Part shown: in pieces, positions 21,209 through 32,439 of the stretch | Layout of the letters: each line of letters begins with the position of its first letter | Numbering within the stretch: position 1 is the stretch's first letter | NCBI GenBank assembly: GCA_947396885.1 | Contig: OX377202.1 | Coordinates: forward strand, 72,202,643 to 72,266,642 | Source of the DNA: Heligmosomoides polygyrus polygyrus | Taxonomy: Eukaryota; Nematoda; Chromadorea; Rhabditida; Heligmosomidae | DNA: 64,000 nucleotides | Direction: 5' to 3' | The notes under the pieces: generated by a model | What the model was told of the DNA's origin: nothing | The model's input: the letters and a program-made list of their open reading frames with translations, nothing else | Databases searched by the model: none | Program-made: the position numbers and the translations under genes

Positions 21209-24121
21209 TCATTCGACGTATGTACCGAAGCAGTAGAAAGTCATTCCTTTGAATAGGGCGAACACGGCATTGAGTGCATTCATGTGGGTGAATCCTCGCG
21301 TCTGAAAAAGTAAGAACTTTCTACATTACGGCCATGAGGTGGCCATATTAATGCTGACGAGTTTTTAATTTTTAAACCCTAAGTGATATCCAAAACATGT
21401 ATTGCTGTGTCAATGTATGTATGACTTCAAACATCGGAGTACAAAACAATTCATATACGATACAGCTAACAAGGGAACTGTCTGAACGGTACGCCAGAAC
21501 GGCAAGAACGAATGCTATAGGGTTCTCCAGATAGTAACAGAACATGTTTTTTTTTTTGCCGAATCCTTGAAGCAAACGAGTACGAGGGTTTAATGGTTAA
21601 GGGTCCGTAGAGCGAGCTCTTCACGGCAGCGCAAGATCACGTCGTCATGGACTGGGTGGCGCGGTGGTAGAGGGCACGCCTCATGTTCTGAGGTCTAGGG
21701 TTCGATTCCCATGCTACGTCGCGTTTTTGCACTTTTACCATAGTATCTTATTTCCATAAAGATTTCCATATCTGAAGTTGTGTTTGGCTTCACAGTTCCT
21801 GCCCAGTGGTACTCCGCTGCAGCCCAAGCCTGGAATTGCGATACAGACCACTTCCCCCAGTTCCCAAACTTGTATAGTATAACAATTCTAGTATAGCCAA
21901 ATCTTTTCCTCCGAAACGATCTGTCCTCCCGATAACGTGATAGTGCCTTCACTGGTTACTTGGTCCTCTTCTTCCACAACCTCCAACTTCTTCAATTCGT
22001 CGATTTCCAGCTGCCGCAGTTCGAAATCCTGTAGGATATTTGCTATACTTTCCGCCAGCTTCATTTCGTCTCTCGAAGGGACAGCATCCAGTGGAGATCC
22101 GCACTTCAGTGTCAATAGGTGAATCGAGGGTGAGCAGACATTGTAGAGTCAGTGTTGGCGGCAGCAGCTTGTTATGACCGCGCGACATTGTAAGCATAAC
22201 AGAGGCGAGAATATTGATCGGGCGTGGTAGGTCAGGTTGAAGGTCATGTGGTCCCCTCCTACACTGTGAGTACACTGGTAGCACTCACCTCAGCGACACT
22301 AATAAGTTGCATTTGAAGCATTTTTCTGGCATTCTGCCGCTGTTTCATGTTGTTCCTGTGTCAAAATTTCTTAAATTGACAATGAGAACAATTTATTGGA
22401 GTAAGTTTCATACATAATCGCATTTGGCATATTTCGGACATTGCTGGTGAATTACGAGATGTCGAAAACTAATAAGTCGTAAAAACATCTTACCGTAGCA
22501 AATTCCAAAAACAAGTTCAGATATGGAAATCTCTACGGAAATCCGATACTATGGTAAAAATGCAAAAACCCAACGTAGTATGGGAACCGAACCGTAGACC
22601 TCACGAACATGAAGCATGTCCTCTACCACTGCGCCACCCAGTCCACGACACCAGGCTCTTGCGCTGCCGTGAAGAGCTCGCTCTGCGGACCCTTAAACAT
22701 TACACCCTCGTACTCGTTTGTCTCAAGGATTCGGCAAAAACAAAACATGTTCTGTTACTATTTGGGGGACGGAGATTCTTCCTATAGCACTCGTTTTTGC
22801 CGTTCCGGCGTACCGTTCAGACAGTTCCCTTGGAAGACATTCAACACAGAAGGTGGTGATTAAATGAATGTATGGTTGAACTGGGGGAGGGGGAAACACC
22901 AACCTATAGGTGAAGTCAGGTCACTCATTACCTTGCGCAGGCAGGGGCGACACCTAACCGATATAAAGAAGAAATCAGACATGCTAATAGAAACTTCCTG
23001 ATAGTGGATAACTACAAAGCTTTTTATAGTAACTCTCCTTAGACAGCTAATTTAATCCTTTTTCAATACAAATATGCTACCAGAAGTGCTTTAGCCAAGA
23101 AAGTTCTTTGTTTGTGTGATATATGGATCATACACTTGTTGTGCATTATCTTGAAGAAACTAGGAGAGACCATGTCATTTCTAAAACTTACAAATTTGTC
23201 TCAAGGTAACTAAAACTCATATTAGTCTACAACTATGCAATTTCCTAGACGTTACCATTAAGTTAATGAATGATTGCATTTTCATCAAACAATACAATAA
23301 AGCTGATTATTTTTTATTCTATTTAGTTTTCCTCATAATTTTTCATATACTATAAATTCCCCTGAAAAGGAATAATTCAAGCCGAAACTCTACGAATCAC
23401 AATGCTGCTTTAAAGGAGGAGTTTATTCATGGACTTAGCCACTTGATTACCTCCCTGCTTCAGTTACAATATACTAAAGACCTAATTCATCAATCCATGT
23501 GTAAAATTATTGCTGAGGAAAGAATGATCACATGTTCCAGTGCCAATGATAGTTGATATGGAATGCCATTGTTGTTGATCTGTGACTATCAAACTAATCA
23601 ATCAGGCGGCCCTGTGGGCCCTATATAAGGCTGTCGTTCCCACACCGGCAGTTAGTTCAGTGTTCTTCTGTCTAATAAACCTGTCCCCACGCCGTCGGAT
23701 CTTCTACAATTATACTTAAATACAAATGCACTGTTTACAAATACAGACTTGTAGTTTCTTTTAAAGATATTTATCGGTTCGTAAAGGGACTTATGGGCGC
23801 GTGTAGCGCAGTCGTAGGAGGCGCGACTGTCGCGTGCACTCCATACCAGGTTCCTGGTTCGGATTTCCCGCCCGGGCCAACAAAGCCTTCCATCCCTCCG
23901 GGGTCGGTGAATTGGTACCAGACTCGTCTGGGAAGGATAGATCGCTGACTTGTTCATCGGCTGGCCACCGCAAGTCATTGTATGGCCAAATACGCATTCA
24001 TGTGGCCTCCACGACATCCCGTAGAAGTAGAATGCGCTGGCGCATCCCAGAAGGGATTGAGTAACGCCGTCCTTTATCCTTATCCTTATCCTTATCCTAA
24101 AGGGACTTATCAACCAGCTGT

Positions 24122-24152
<31 letters not shown>

Positions 24153-26791
24153 GACGTACACAGACGTTTGCAAAAAGTTACAATTACACGCATGAAAATG
24201 CAAAACACTCAATAACAAGAAAAACAACACTACAACACAACGCGTAGTAACTTCCTAGTTAATCTAGGAAATACCTGTCCACGAGCCTCTTAAACTGAGC
24301 TGATGAATTAGGGAACGCATTTTTTTTGAGAACGTTAAAAACTCAGAGCCGGCCCTTTGGGTAAAAAAGGAAGCACGGATGGAGCTCTTGGCCTTGCAGA
24401 AATTGATTTTCCTCTGGCTATCCCTTGTGTTGGAATTTTGTAGCGTGTAGAACTCATCAAGCTTTAGTGCTACCTGTTCAGTCATCATATTGAAAATCAG
24501 CAAGTCACTCCGTTCCCTACGAGTCTCAAGACTGGAGATGTTGAAAATTTTGTTGCGATTAGAGGCAGAAGGTATGGTGGTGCAATCATACCCATACAAG
24601 CGTATCCAGCTTTCTAGTGAAACCATTTTGAAATGTTTCAAACCTTTGTACACTACTTTTTAAGTGGGGACTAAAGACTGAGGTGCCGTATTCTAATGCA
24701 GGGCGAACATATGATTTATATGCTATCAAAAAGTGTGGAGCTGATTTTATAGACAAGGATTTAAATATGCTGTAAACAATTCTTCCAACCTTCTTTGCGA
24801 TGCCTTCACAGTGGTCAGTAAAAGTGGGTTTTTTGTCTATAATAAATCCCAGATCTCGTAACGTATCTACCCTATACGAGTTCCACCAAGTATGTAGTTG
24901 TATCTTGCTGACTTCGATTTACCAAGATGAAGAAGTTTAGTTTTTGAAGCAGATGGAGGTAGTTTCCAATTGTCAGACTACTCAGCAATCTATTTAATGG
25001 CGCCTTGCAAAACTAAAGAATCTTTCGGTTTACTAATATTTTTGTATATTTTTGCGTCATCAGCAAACATACTAGATTTCGGTTGAATTTGTGTATTTGG
25101 TCGGGTAGGTCAGAAGTGTAGAGTGTAGTGTAGTGTAATAAAGAGAACTAGTGATAATACCTCACCCTGAGGTACTCCATTGGTCACCCTATACGTATCT
25201 GAAAAGGAATCGACTTTCACTTGGAAGGTTCTGTCAGTGATAAAACCTTTTATCCACGAGTCCCGCCTGGCGCTAGAAGTTTTGATCGCAACAAAGCATC
25301 GTTAATTGATCCAGTCAACGTTATTGGAAACATCTTCATCATCCGGTTGTAAGCAAAAGTAGACTGAACGGTATGGGATGTCGTCCTTTCGATATTTTGA
25401 GAGCATAAGGATAAGGATAAAGGACGGCGTTAGTCAATCCCTTCTGGGATGCGCCAGCGCATTCTACTTCTACGGGATGTCGTGGAGGGACATAAATGCG
25501 TATTTGGCCATACAATGACTTGCGGTGGCCAGCCGATGAACAAGTCAGCGCTCTATCCTTCCCAGACAAGTCTGGTACCAATTCACCGACCCCGGAGGGA
25601 TGGAAGGCTTGGTTGGCCTGGGCGGGAAATCCGAACCAGGAACCTGATATCGAGTGCACGCGGCAGTCGCGCCTCTTCCGACTGCGCTACACGCGCCTAT
25701 TTTTTTGAGAGCATACTATGTCTCTAGATGCACATTCCCTTGTCCTTCTTGCATTTGGGGCCGACGTTTTTTCCAGCGTATGTTATTCAGCTGATTTTCT
25801 TTGAAGACCGTGACGTAGTGCGAATATATTGTCATGGGCATCGACCTTTCCTGTAGCCCTTCCTCTTACGCGATCACTTTAGGACGTCTTATAGGCAATG
25901 CCCGCCTCTTCTGATCTTAATTTTTGTGCATAAAAACACAATACATGGTACTTCTAGTGTCGCAGTGTCACTCCTTCCCGTACTGATGATCCTCCGGGAG
26001 TGATTGTGTACCTTTACTTTAGTATATATATCCTGTATAGAAGTTAGAGGTGAAGCAGGATACAACACATCTCTTCTATAAAATTAAAATGCTTCTTGCA
26101 CCCGTAATAACGCTCCATTCAATTAATGCTGAAAAGACGTTTGTTGGGTGCTTGCAACGGTCCTACGATAGAGTCTTCACCAGGCAGCCCTTTTTAAAAT
26201 GGATCCTTTTAAAGCAGGTTACTACAAATGGGTGCTTTATCGCCCAAAACGGAGCAAAAAAACGCAGTTTCGCGCCGAGTCGACAAAAAACGGAGCTGGT
26301 ATTGTAGGTGGTGCACTGTACCATAGGTTGACTGAATGTTAGCTATAGGAATTTTTTGCAGAAAGGGGTCACCAAGGAAATAGATTTTGGGAGGATATGG
26401 CTACTTCTGACACGAGCTTTCTGTCTTCGGGCTTTCGTATAAAACTTTGGAAGTGTCATTCACGCATGATCTCAAAACCGTGAAGAACTGTAGGTTGTTC
26501 TAACATGCAAAACGTTCACAACCACGCGAAGGGGCGTGCTCTGAACAAGTGAGATAGTGTGGACCTGAATAAACTGAAAGGCTTTACTTAAAAGTCAGTC
26601 AGCTATTAACGAACATATTGAGTTCTAATTGGAAAGAGGGTAAGTGGTTATTAATCGACGACGAAAAAACAGGAAAGAAGGCTTGTAAGAAAAACTATTG
26701 TGAAAAAAAAACAAAAAAAACTAAACTATTGCTGCCGAGGGAACTCTGCAATAAAATTTTAATTAAGGTGTGTAGACCTCCGCAATTAGTT

Positions 26792-26838
<47 letters not shown>

Positions 26839-29800
26839 TCTACCAGCGCCAAAAAGAGGTGCTTAGCATTTTTACAGCCAAAGAAATTTCACTGCTGACA
26901 GCAAAAGCGTGGCATCCACTGAATGAGCTGCGTGAGTAGCTTCTTGGGAAATCGCGAAAACAGGGTTTGGCTGAAGATTTCCATCTCTCACTCACAACAT
27001 ATTATAACCTTTATCAGGGTAACCTTCCCATATCAAATTCTGACAGCAGCTTTGGTCAAAAAAGTTGTATTGAGAAACGTGCCGTTACTGTGGAGCCGAA
27101 TCTTTCAAAGCAAAATAGGATTATAAGGATAATACGGATAGTGGACGATGCATTTTCACATGCTTGCTATAAAAATGCATCGTCCACTTCCGTTTCTACC
27201 GAAGGCAACGCGATGTAGGTGCTATCAAGCACAACTATTTCGCCTTGCCTAGCGCTTTGAAAAAGATAGTTCACGTACCCAGTGAGCGTCGTGGATGACA
27301 ACCTGCATAATGGCCCCGCAAATTACGACGTATCCAAGCGCAAGGAACTCGTACGACGAACTCAGCGTGCCAGTGATTCCTCCCAGAAACAGATTTGCCG
27401 CAAGCGCAGCGGCCATCGCTGAGCCGAGGATCATGAAGCGGTCGCCGTTGGCCCGTTGTACGACAGCCTGAATGGAAGGCAGTTCACTTTCCTGCGTCAA
27501 GCTACTTTCGAAGTAAACAGCGAGCTCACCGCGTAGCCGAAGGAGAAAGCGATCGGTGTCACGAAGGCGAGAGGCTGCGACTGCAAGTATCGCTGATTGA
27601 TGGTGCATCCTGCCAGGATGCCTTGAGCGAATGACATCGCCACCATCATTCTTCGTATATTGACGTCTTTGTCCAAGTTCCTCTCTCTCTGAAAGTGATG
27701 GTCTTGAGATGTATGACGAACCCGGTTGTACACATGGCTTCTCACAATATAGAAGAGGCTGAATAAGTGGAATTTGGGCAGAAAATGAGCAATTTATTCA
27801 AGGTCCACTTTCACTGATGCCGAGCAAATTCTTTCACTTTCGAATTGCTCAACAAATTTTCTGTGAATGGGTTTAGAGGAGGGACAGAAATCGTAACTTA
27901 ACTGAAGATCCATGTTGTCCATTGCTGAAAGAAATAGGTAATACAGGGTGGTGCGCATCCCGACAGAAAGTTATTCTGATCTGGTGTTAGGTGTTAGTAT
28001 CCATCTTCCACTTTGCTTGTCTTATTTTGCAATCGCGTGATTTTGGCTGGCTATAGACTTTATCAAGACTGCTTTGATGAGAAACAGCGGACCTTGATTT
28101 TCAAAAACCTTAGAGCAAAGGTGAGATTTCTCGCAGGAATCGAGCTACTTCTCCTTATGACTATTATGTATTCACGTAAATCTAAATAAGTCAACACATA
28201 GATGAATCTCGTTACTATCTTGTAGGCCCTTGCCGTGGTTCACCTTTAAGCCTCGCCCGAGTGCAATCAAAGGTGATAGAGTGAAACTATTTAGAAGCCA
28301 TTTGGAACCTCGAGCATCAGAACCAGAGGAGTGCTTAGATTACATCACAAACTTCGCAGATCGTAAACCGTAAATCGTAAGAGCTCTCAGACGATTAGAG
28401 CTGCTGCACTTTTCAAGCTTCTTCACTGGTAAACTGCTCGCAATATCAACCAATATGGGCCCGTCTTGTCGAAATCAAACAAGTTTTTCTTCCCTCGCCA
28501 CTGGAGAAAAAAGCTTAGCAGCTTTCGCTTAGCATAGATATTCAGATAGGTGGTGGGAAGTTCGGTACACCCTAATCGCAAGGAGCCTGCGGTGTTTTGC
28601 CCCTTCATGATCCCAGATAAGTTTCTTCAAGAGCTTCAGCAACTACTAAATGGCACGATAGTACTCATGCGAAACCAGTGCATGTGGTGTCGTGTCGTGG
28701 GCTGCTGCATACAACTGTCACCCTACCGTTGCTCCCTTCTGACTCGGATAGATACTGCTAACTCCTTTTTGCAGAAACGAAATGCTTTTTCTACTACATG
28801 AATGGTGCACATTTTTTCTACTACTCGCAACAGCTTTCCGTCGTTCAGAACCACACGCTAGATGAGGTGACCTAGCAGGTTCATTCCCAGCTGGTATAAC
28901 CAAGAAATCGAAGACAAGAAGACCAGTGGTCGAAATGGGAGTGTCTGAAGCGTGTGCCTGGTCAAGAAGAGTAATGCTGACAGAGAACTTATCGTGAGTC
29001 TAGAGCGGAGACTATACCCTTCTCTCCTAATAACCTTCGTAGAATTTTAACGAAAACATAAACATAGCTGCCTATACACCATAGCTCTAAAAGTACACCT
29101 TGTGTTGGTGCCGCCAGATGAAAGTTGATAGTTAGGGGAGCAAACAGAATGGACAGCTTCCGCCCTGCTTGGATTTGCACCCTCACCACCACTCAAGCCA
29201 CAGCAGAGAATGGATTATCTTCGAAAAAGAACGCGTCTGAGCGATATCAGGGCACACATAGTGGACCGGCTAATGCTGCACACTGTGGGGCAGTGGCACC
29301 GCTAAACAATCTCTTGCGATTTATGTGTTTCGATAGCGCGACCTCGTGGTTGAGCTGTATGGCCGGAACTGAAACCAAGCGAGTCTTTCAAATTCTATTG
29401 CGGCTACTCCGATACAAGTTTTCGATTTCGATAGAAGCGTCATCCGTTCCAGTTTTATCGTATTAATGGAGAAGGGTCTGGTAAAAAGCATCAGTCTCAC
29501 AGGACGCCAGTTTCAGAATGGTGCCACAGGCGGAGCTGCTCGGCGCTTGCGCTCAACTACATGAATTACGAATCATTCTACACCGCCAAGCTAAACAGGT
29601 ATGGTCTGTTGTCCTACATAAGTGCACCAAGGACTCGCAAGCATGAGCAGCTGGTGCATAATAGTGGACCATAGTTGTCGAGAAGCGATCCCTCATGAAG
29701 CTTTGTTGAACACGGAGAAGCAGAACTATGCTAGCTGATACGTCGAGTGAGATGAGACCCGACATGCATTTGTTAAGTTTGTAAGCAGAAACAAATTAAG

Positions 29801-31492
29801 TGCACTCCTAAGCTATGTTTTTCCGTACCACACCCATCAAATTATTCAATCTCAAGACTGGGAAACGACCACTGCGCTCTTCAAGGAACTGATATGAACT
29901 TGCGACTCTTGAAGGAATGAAAGCGTTGACCTGACCTGATCATGGAGAGAAATTGAGCATCGCCCAGGTTATTGCGCGTTTATAGTGACGCTTATTTCAA
30001 ATAGACTAAAGCTGACCAAAAACAAGCAGGTAATATAGACCAGAATCCGCACAACGCAGATCAAAACGAGAATGTAACGGTGAGTATTAAGAAGCAGTGT
30101 ACTAAACGGCAGCATTGCTTGTGGAGAACACAAGATAGTTGGTTCCTTACGAAAATTTGCGATTTACGCTCCAAAATGTTCTAAAACACACAGGTGGTGT
30201 AATTAGCTCAATCGTACAGAGTGGGGGAAGAAGCAGAACTATTTTTAAGAAGATCAGGCCTCCACAAAATCGCAGATCCCATGGTGCCGAGCTTTGTATC
30301 GTCACAACGACAGTCAGCGCGCACCATTCCATTACGATCTGCTCTCGCACACATACACAGCCCGCCACATTGCCCACTCTAGTTAAAGGTTAAATGAAGT
30401 TCTCATAGATGGCCAGCGGGCGCGTGGAGCGCAGTCGGACGAGGTGTACCGTTCACTCGATACCAGGTTCTTGGATCGGGTTTCCCGTGCAGGACAACCC
30501 AGCCTTCCTTCTTGCCGGATCGATGAAATGGTGCAAGACTGGTCCGGAAAGGATAACCGCTGACTTAGACATCGGTTGGCCACCACTTATAGGCCAAACA
30601 TGCATTCAAATCGCCTTCACGACATCACGTAGAAGTAGAAGGCGTGGCGCTTCCCAAAAGGGATTGAGCAACGCCGTTATTTTTCCTTCATCCTCTATAG
30701 GCGGAGAAATAAAACAAGCGACTCGCCGCTCCAATTTAAAGCGAAGTTTTTGCTGGTTGCTAGTGCTTAAATCCGCTCAGACAGACATAAATATGACTAG
30801 ATGAGTCGTTGGAGTTGAGTGCAGTCCAACACTCGTCTTTATGTACAAACTCCGTGGATAGATGCCGTGATTTCCACAGCTTTTAAGGTTGTCTTCCAAT
30901 CTACACCATCCTGCTAGCACCATGTTGCGTCATGCAGAGATTTTGTCATTTTTATTTGTACCCTCTCGCTTCTCTCCGTGTGGTGAGATGTGGTGAGGTG
31001 ACGATATGTCATAATTGAAAGGATATTTGATACGGATGCAAGGAGCAATTCTTCGTGGAAACAATGGTAAGTATACCTGGTTCACGTTTCCATGTCTTCT
31101 GTTCATATCTCAGCAGGTTGCTCGCTAATGATGTGGACTCAACCTGGCTGACAATTGGTCTAGTCCAAAGTATGCCAGTTGTCAGCCAGGTTGGGTGTCT
31201 AAACGGTTTTAGCCTGATCAGTTTCCCCTCAATTTGTCGTAAAAATTGCGCAAGAAATGACCGTGTTTACACTACGAAAGGCTATAGGACTTACTTGCTT
31301 AATGGCGTAATTAATTGCCACGGGAAAGGCGATGTAAGCGAGGAAGGCGGCGAAGTATTTCGACATTGCGGCTGCAATAGCCGAACCCAGAATGTAGGCG
31401 CCGACGATGGAACCAAGCGATGTCGAAGCCACCATCAAAGAGCCCCAGGCGAAGACTTCGACGATGAGTCGTTGAGGTGCCGACACCTTGCT
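21209..31492 (-). CDS. Bax inhibitor-1/TMBIM-like multi-pass membrane protein, copy B (four 3' exons)
   Basis: Exons on the minus strand, all phase 0 with AG/GT borders: 31492-31295 (66 codons), 27688-27530 (53), 27467-27279 (63) and 21301-21209 (30 plus TGA). Lengths are identical to copy A at 911-4323, and the protein aligns end to end without gaps (SKVSAPQRL start in both; NQRYL and LAFVTP in exon 2; YLALGYV against FLALGYV in exon 3; KGMTFYCFGTY near the end). The introns are far larger than in copy A (3.6 kb, 62 bp and 6.0 kb) because an R1 element, a CR1 LINE and several SINEs have entered them. The frame has no stop or frameshift despite this, so it is probably functional. Predicted role is that of a TMBIM-type ER or Golgi membrane protein, by weak similarity only. 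The start exon lies beyond 31492 and was not identified. Confidence 0.75.
21469..22833. mobile_element. R1 foldback element, copy d, with ~325 bp arms around a gene fragment
   Basis: Left arm 21469-21790 is inverted at 22505-22833 at roughly 88% identity by eye. Ends are ACAAGGGAACTGTCTGAACGG. Each arm contains a tRNA-like segment: A-box-like 'tggcgcggtggtagagg' and B box 'ggttcgattccc'. The interior carries a minus-strand gene fragment (21888-22160) homologous to those inside R1 copies b and c. It lies in the last intron of membrane-protein copy B. Confidence 0.8.
21888..22160 (-). pseudogene. Captured gene fragment (AN1-like zinc-finger family), copy d
   Basis: Minus-strand reading gives an HLLTLKCGSPLDAV motif, then an acidic, helical stretch (LRQLEIDELKKLEVVEEE), then a block ending QIVSEEK and an early stop. 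The same order (HLLTLKC, SPPLD, then TFSAGTLVSEERKR) is in copy b at 39723-40190. The start region is frameshifted: the ATG about 20 codons upstream reads into a stop. The cysteine-rich end present in copy b is missing. It is a relic inside a transposon. Confidence 0.6.
22834..23569. other. Intronic AT-rich sequence, nothing recognised
   Basis: No exon or TE family seen. It lies in the 6 kb last intron of copy B. Confidence 0.35.
23570..23707 (+). promoter_or_regulatory. Possible solo LTR or compact promoter/poly(A) unit
   Basis: In 140 bp it has a 5' TGTTG, a TATA box ('ctatataagg' at about 23621), a short transcribed part with AATAAA (about 23673), and a 3' CTTCTACA. This is the TG..CA plan of an LTR, perhaps BEL/Pao type. 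No second copy, no clear target duplication and no internal retroelement genes are present, so it could also be chance or a true promoter. Confidence 0.35.
23795..24097 (+). repeat. SINE1 copy a, tRNA-derived, with 13 bp target duplication
   Basis: The head has A box 'tagcgcagtcg' and B box 'ggttcggatttccc', followed by a conserved body ('ggtcggtgaattggtaccag', 'catcggctggccaccgcaag', 'ccacgacatcccgtagaagt') and a (ccttat)n tail. An exact 13 bp direct repeat TAAAGGGACTTAT stands at 23782-23794 and 24098-24110, so it was inserted by LINE-type target-primed reverse transcription and is fairly young. Confidence 0.9.
24117..25253 (-). mobile_element. CR1-like LINE, 5'-truncated 3' part with (TAAA)n tail
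   Basis: On the minus strand the right end encodes reverse transcriptase: NGVPQG followed by a FADD-type catalytic box ('MFADDAKIYK', about 25060-25090), then thumb and connection residues. The last 129 codons to the stop at 24264 are open (24264-24653), ending in a typical CR1 C-terminal pattern. A (TTTA)8-like block at 24119-24153 is the tail. Several stops and frameshifts lie between 24653 and 25250, so it is dead. It sits in the last intron of membrane-protein copy B. Confidence 0.8.
25258..25312 (+). repeat. SINE2 3' fragment
   Basis: 'gagtcccgcctggcgctaga', 'agttttgatcgcaacaaagc', 'atcgtt' matches the body and end of the SINE2 at 15927-16030, directly beside the broken edge of the CR1 element. 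Confidence 0.65.
25408..25702 (-). repeat. SINE1 copy b, with 13 bp target duplication
   Basis: Full-length minus-strand copy of the 23795 element: the (ataagg)n tail is at the left and the tRNA-like head at the right. Flanked by TTTTGAGAGCATA at 25395-25407 and 25703-25715. Frames through it give a peptide starting HSI-S-GSWFGFPA that recurs in every copy; it is a shadow of the repeat and not a gene. Confidence 0.9.
25703..26787. other. Intronic sequence, nothing recognised
   Basis: No exon with paralogue support and no TE family seen; a short A-rich run lies at 26700-26725. Confidence 0.35.
26788..26840 (-). repeat. (TTTA)n microsatellite, probable LINE tail
   Basis: About 12 tandem TTTA units, the same simple repeat that ends the CR1 element at 24119. 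It may mark the 3' tail of a very short minus-strand LINE insertion. Confidence 0.7.
27138..27194. repeat. Short perfect hairpin
   Basis: 'gtggacgatgcatttt' (about 27140) is inverted at about 27175 ('aaaatgcatcgtccac') with a loop of about 17 bp. It lies in the last intron of membrane-protein copy B. Confidence 0.6.
27689..30411. other. Intron of membrane-protein copy B, no other feature seen
   Basis: About 2.7 kb without recognised TE family or coding exon. Short frames at 28550-28801, 28989-29192 and 29125-29466 lack splice context and overlap on opposite strands. Confidence 0.35.
30412..30705 (+). repeat. SINE1 copy c, diverged
   Basis: Head 'gcgtggagcgcagtcggac', B-box region 'ggatcgggtttcccg' and body 'atcggttggccaccactt', 'cacgtagaagtagaaggcg' match the family. 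The tail is degraded. It lies in the 3.6 kb intron of membrane-protein copy B. Confidence 0.8.
31140..31192. repeat. Short hairpin in the intron of copy B
   Basis: 'aacctggctgacaattgg' at 31140 is inverted as 'ccagttgtcagccaggtt' ending about 31192, with one mismatch. Confidence 0.5.
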
Positions 31493-31989
31493 CTGCAAAA
31501 AGGATTCATTCAAAAGATGCAGTCTCCTTCACTTCAGTTGTGGTAGGGTGCTTTCAAATGAAGGGAATCTTCGCAACGACCTGGGAGGAAGCTGCTGTCG
31601 TGTTCAATTTCTTCTGCTCTCGCTTTGCTTCGCTACTATTTCGGTGGCATTCTAGCTAGCATTCTATTCACAGTGCAAGCTTTTCATTAACTGCTTGCCA
31701 CTACAACATACACGCAAGTCACGCCGAGTTTATGCCGTAACTTGTCCTTTAGGGAAAGCTCGGAGTGCCTCCAATCTTTTGATGGAGGCAGCCATAAGTT
31801 TTCTCCTTCACACTGCTTTGGAAGGTAGAAATGAAAAGAGAAGGAAAACATCAAGATGAAGTTCGAAGCAGTACATATGTGAAGAGTACAGCACCCTAGG
31901 ATCGCATATCTAACGAGGAAATGATCCCTGCAGGGGTAAGAACGATGGAAGTAGTGCATGTGGACAGACACTTTTGCCTCTGAAACTCT
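31493..31989. other. Presumed intron upstream of the copy B SKVSAPQRL exon
   Basis: The splice acceptor of copy B is at 31493-31495. No start exon could be located in this stretch or in the repeats to its right. Confidence 0.35.
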
Positions 31990-32430
31990 AGAATACACTT
32001 ATCTCGACCCGACTACTGCGCGGAGCCGAGTTAGGGCTGCAAGCTATCTATCTTGTTTGCCTGATCTTCAGGATGCGGTAAGGATAATTGATGTCCCTCC
32101 CAGGTCCCTGATGGGACAGCTGGTTCGGAATCGTGTCTATGACAGGACGTGCGCCACCCCGTCCTGCGTAGTTTGCCCAATGCGAGAGAGGGGGACTGCG
32201 TGACGGCTGGTGTGGTTTATCTCATGTCATGCAATGAGTGTAGGAATGAATATATAGGGAAAGGGCAGAGCCCTATGTGTCAGGGGTCAGGAGCACCTAA
32301 ATGATATTAAGAAAAGCAACGTCCTTACCCCTTGGGGAGAACACAGGGTTCGTTGCCACGAAGGAGCGATGTTGCAGGTGTCGGTGTCGATCTTAGCGTG
32401 AGAGAGCGATATGTTGGCACGTAGGACACT
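31990..32430 (+). pseudogene. Penelope-like retroelement fragment (GIY-YIG endonuclease end)
   Basis: The plus strand encodes a Cys-rich linker (C-x4-C-x2-C pattern in CATPSCVVC, 32150-32180), then after a +1 shift a GIY-YIG-type core (VVYLMSC-x2-C, then EYIGK, 32210-32260), then an H-L-D-I-K-K stretch and a C-terminal LARRTLE-like block near 32420. This order is that of the C-terminal endonuclease of Penelope-like elements. At least two frameshifts and stops break it, and the reverse transcriptase is absent. It joins the M element at 32440. Confidence 0.6.
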
Positions 32431-32439
32431 CGAAACGCA

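Noticed and set aside
21660..21720. A true tRNA gene in the R1 arm
   Set aside because: Same boxes occur inverted in the other arm and degenerate in other R1 copies, with no cloverleaf visible by eye. Treated as part of the element.
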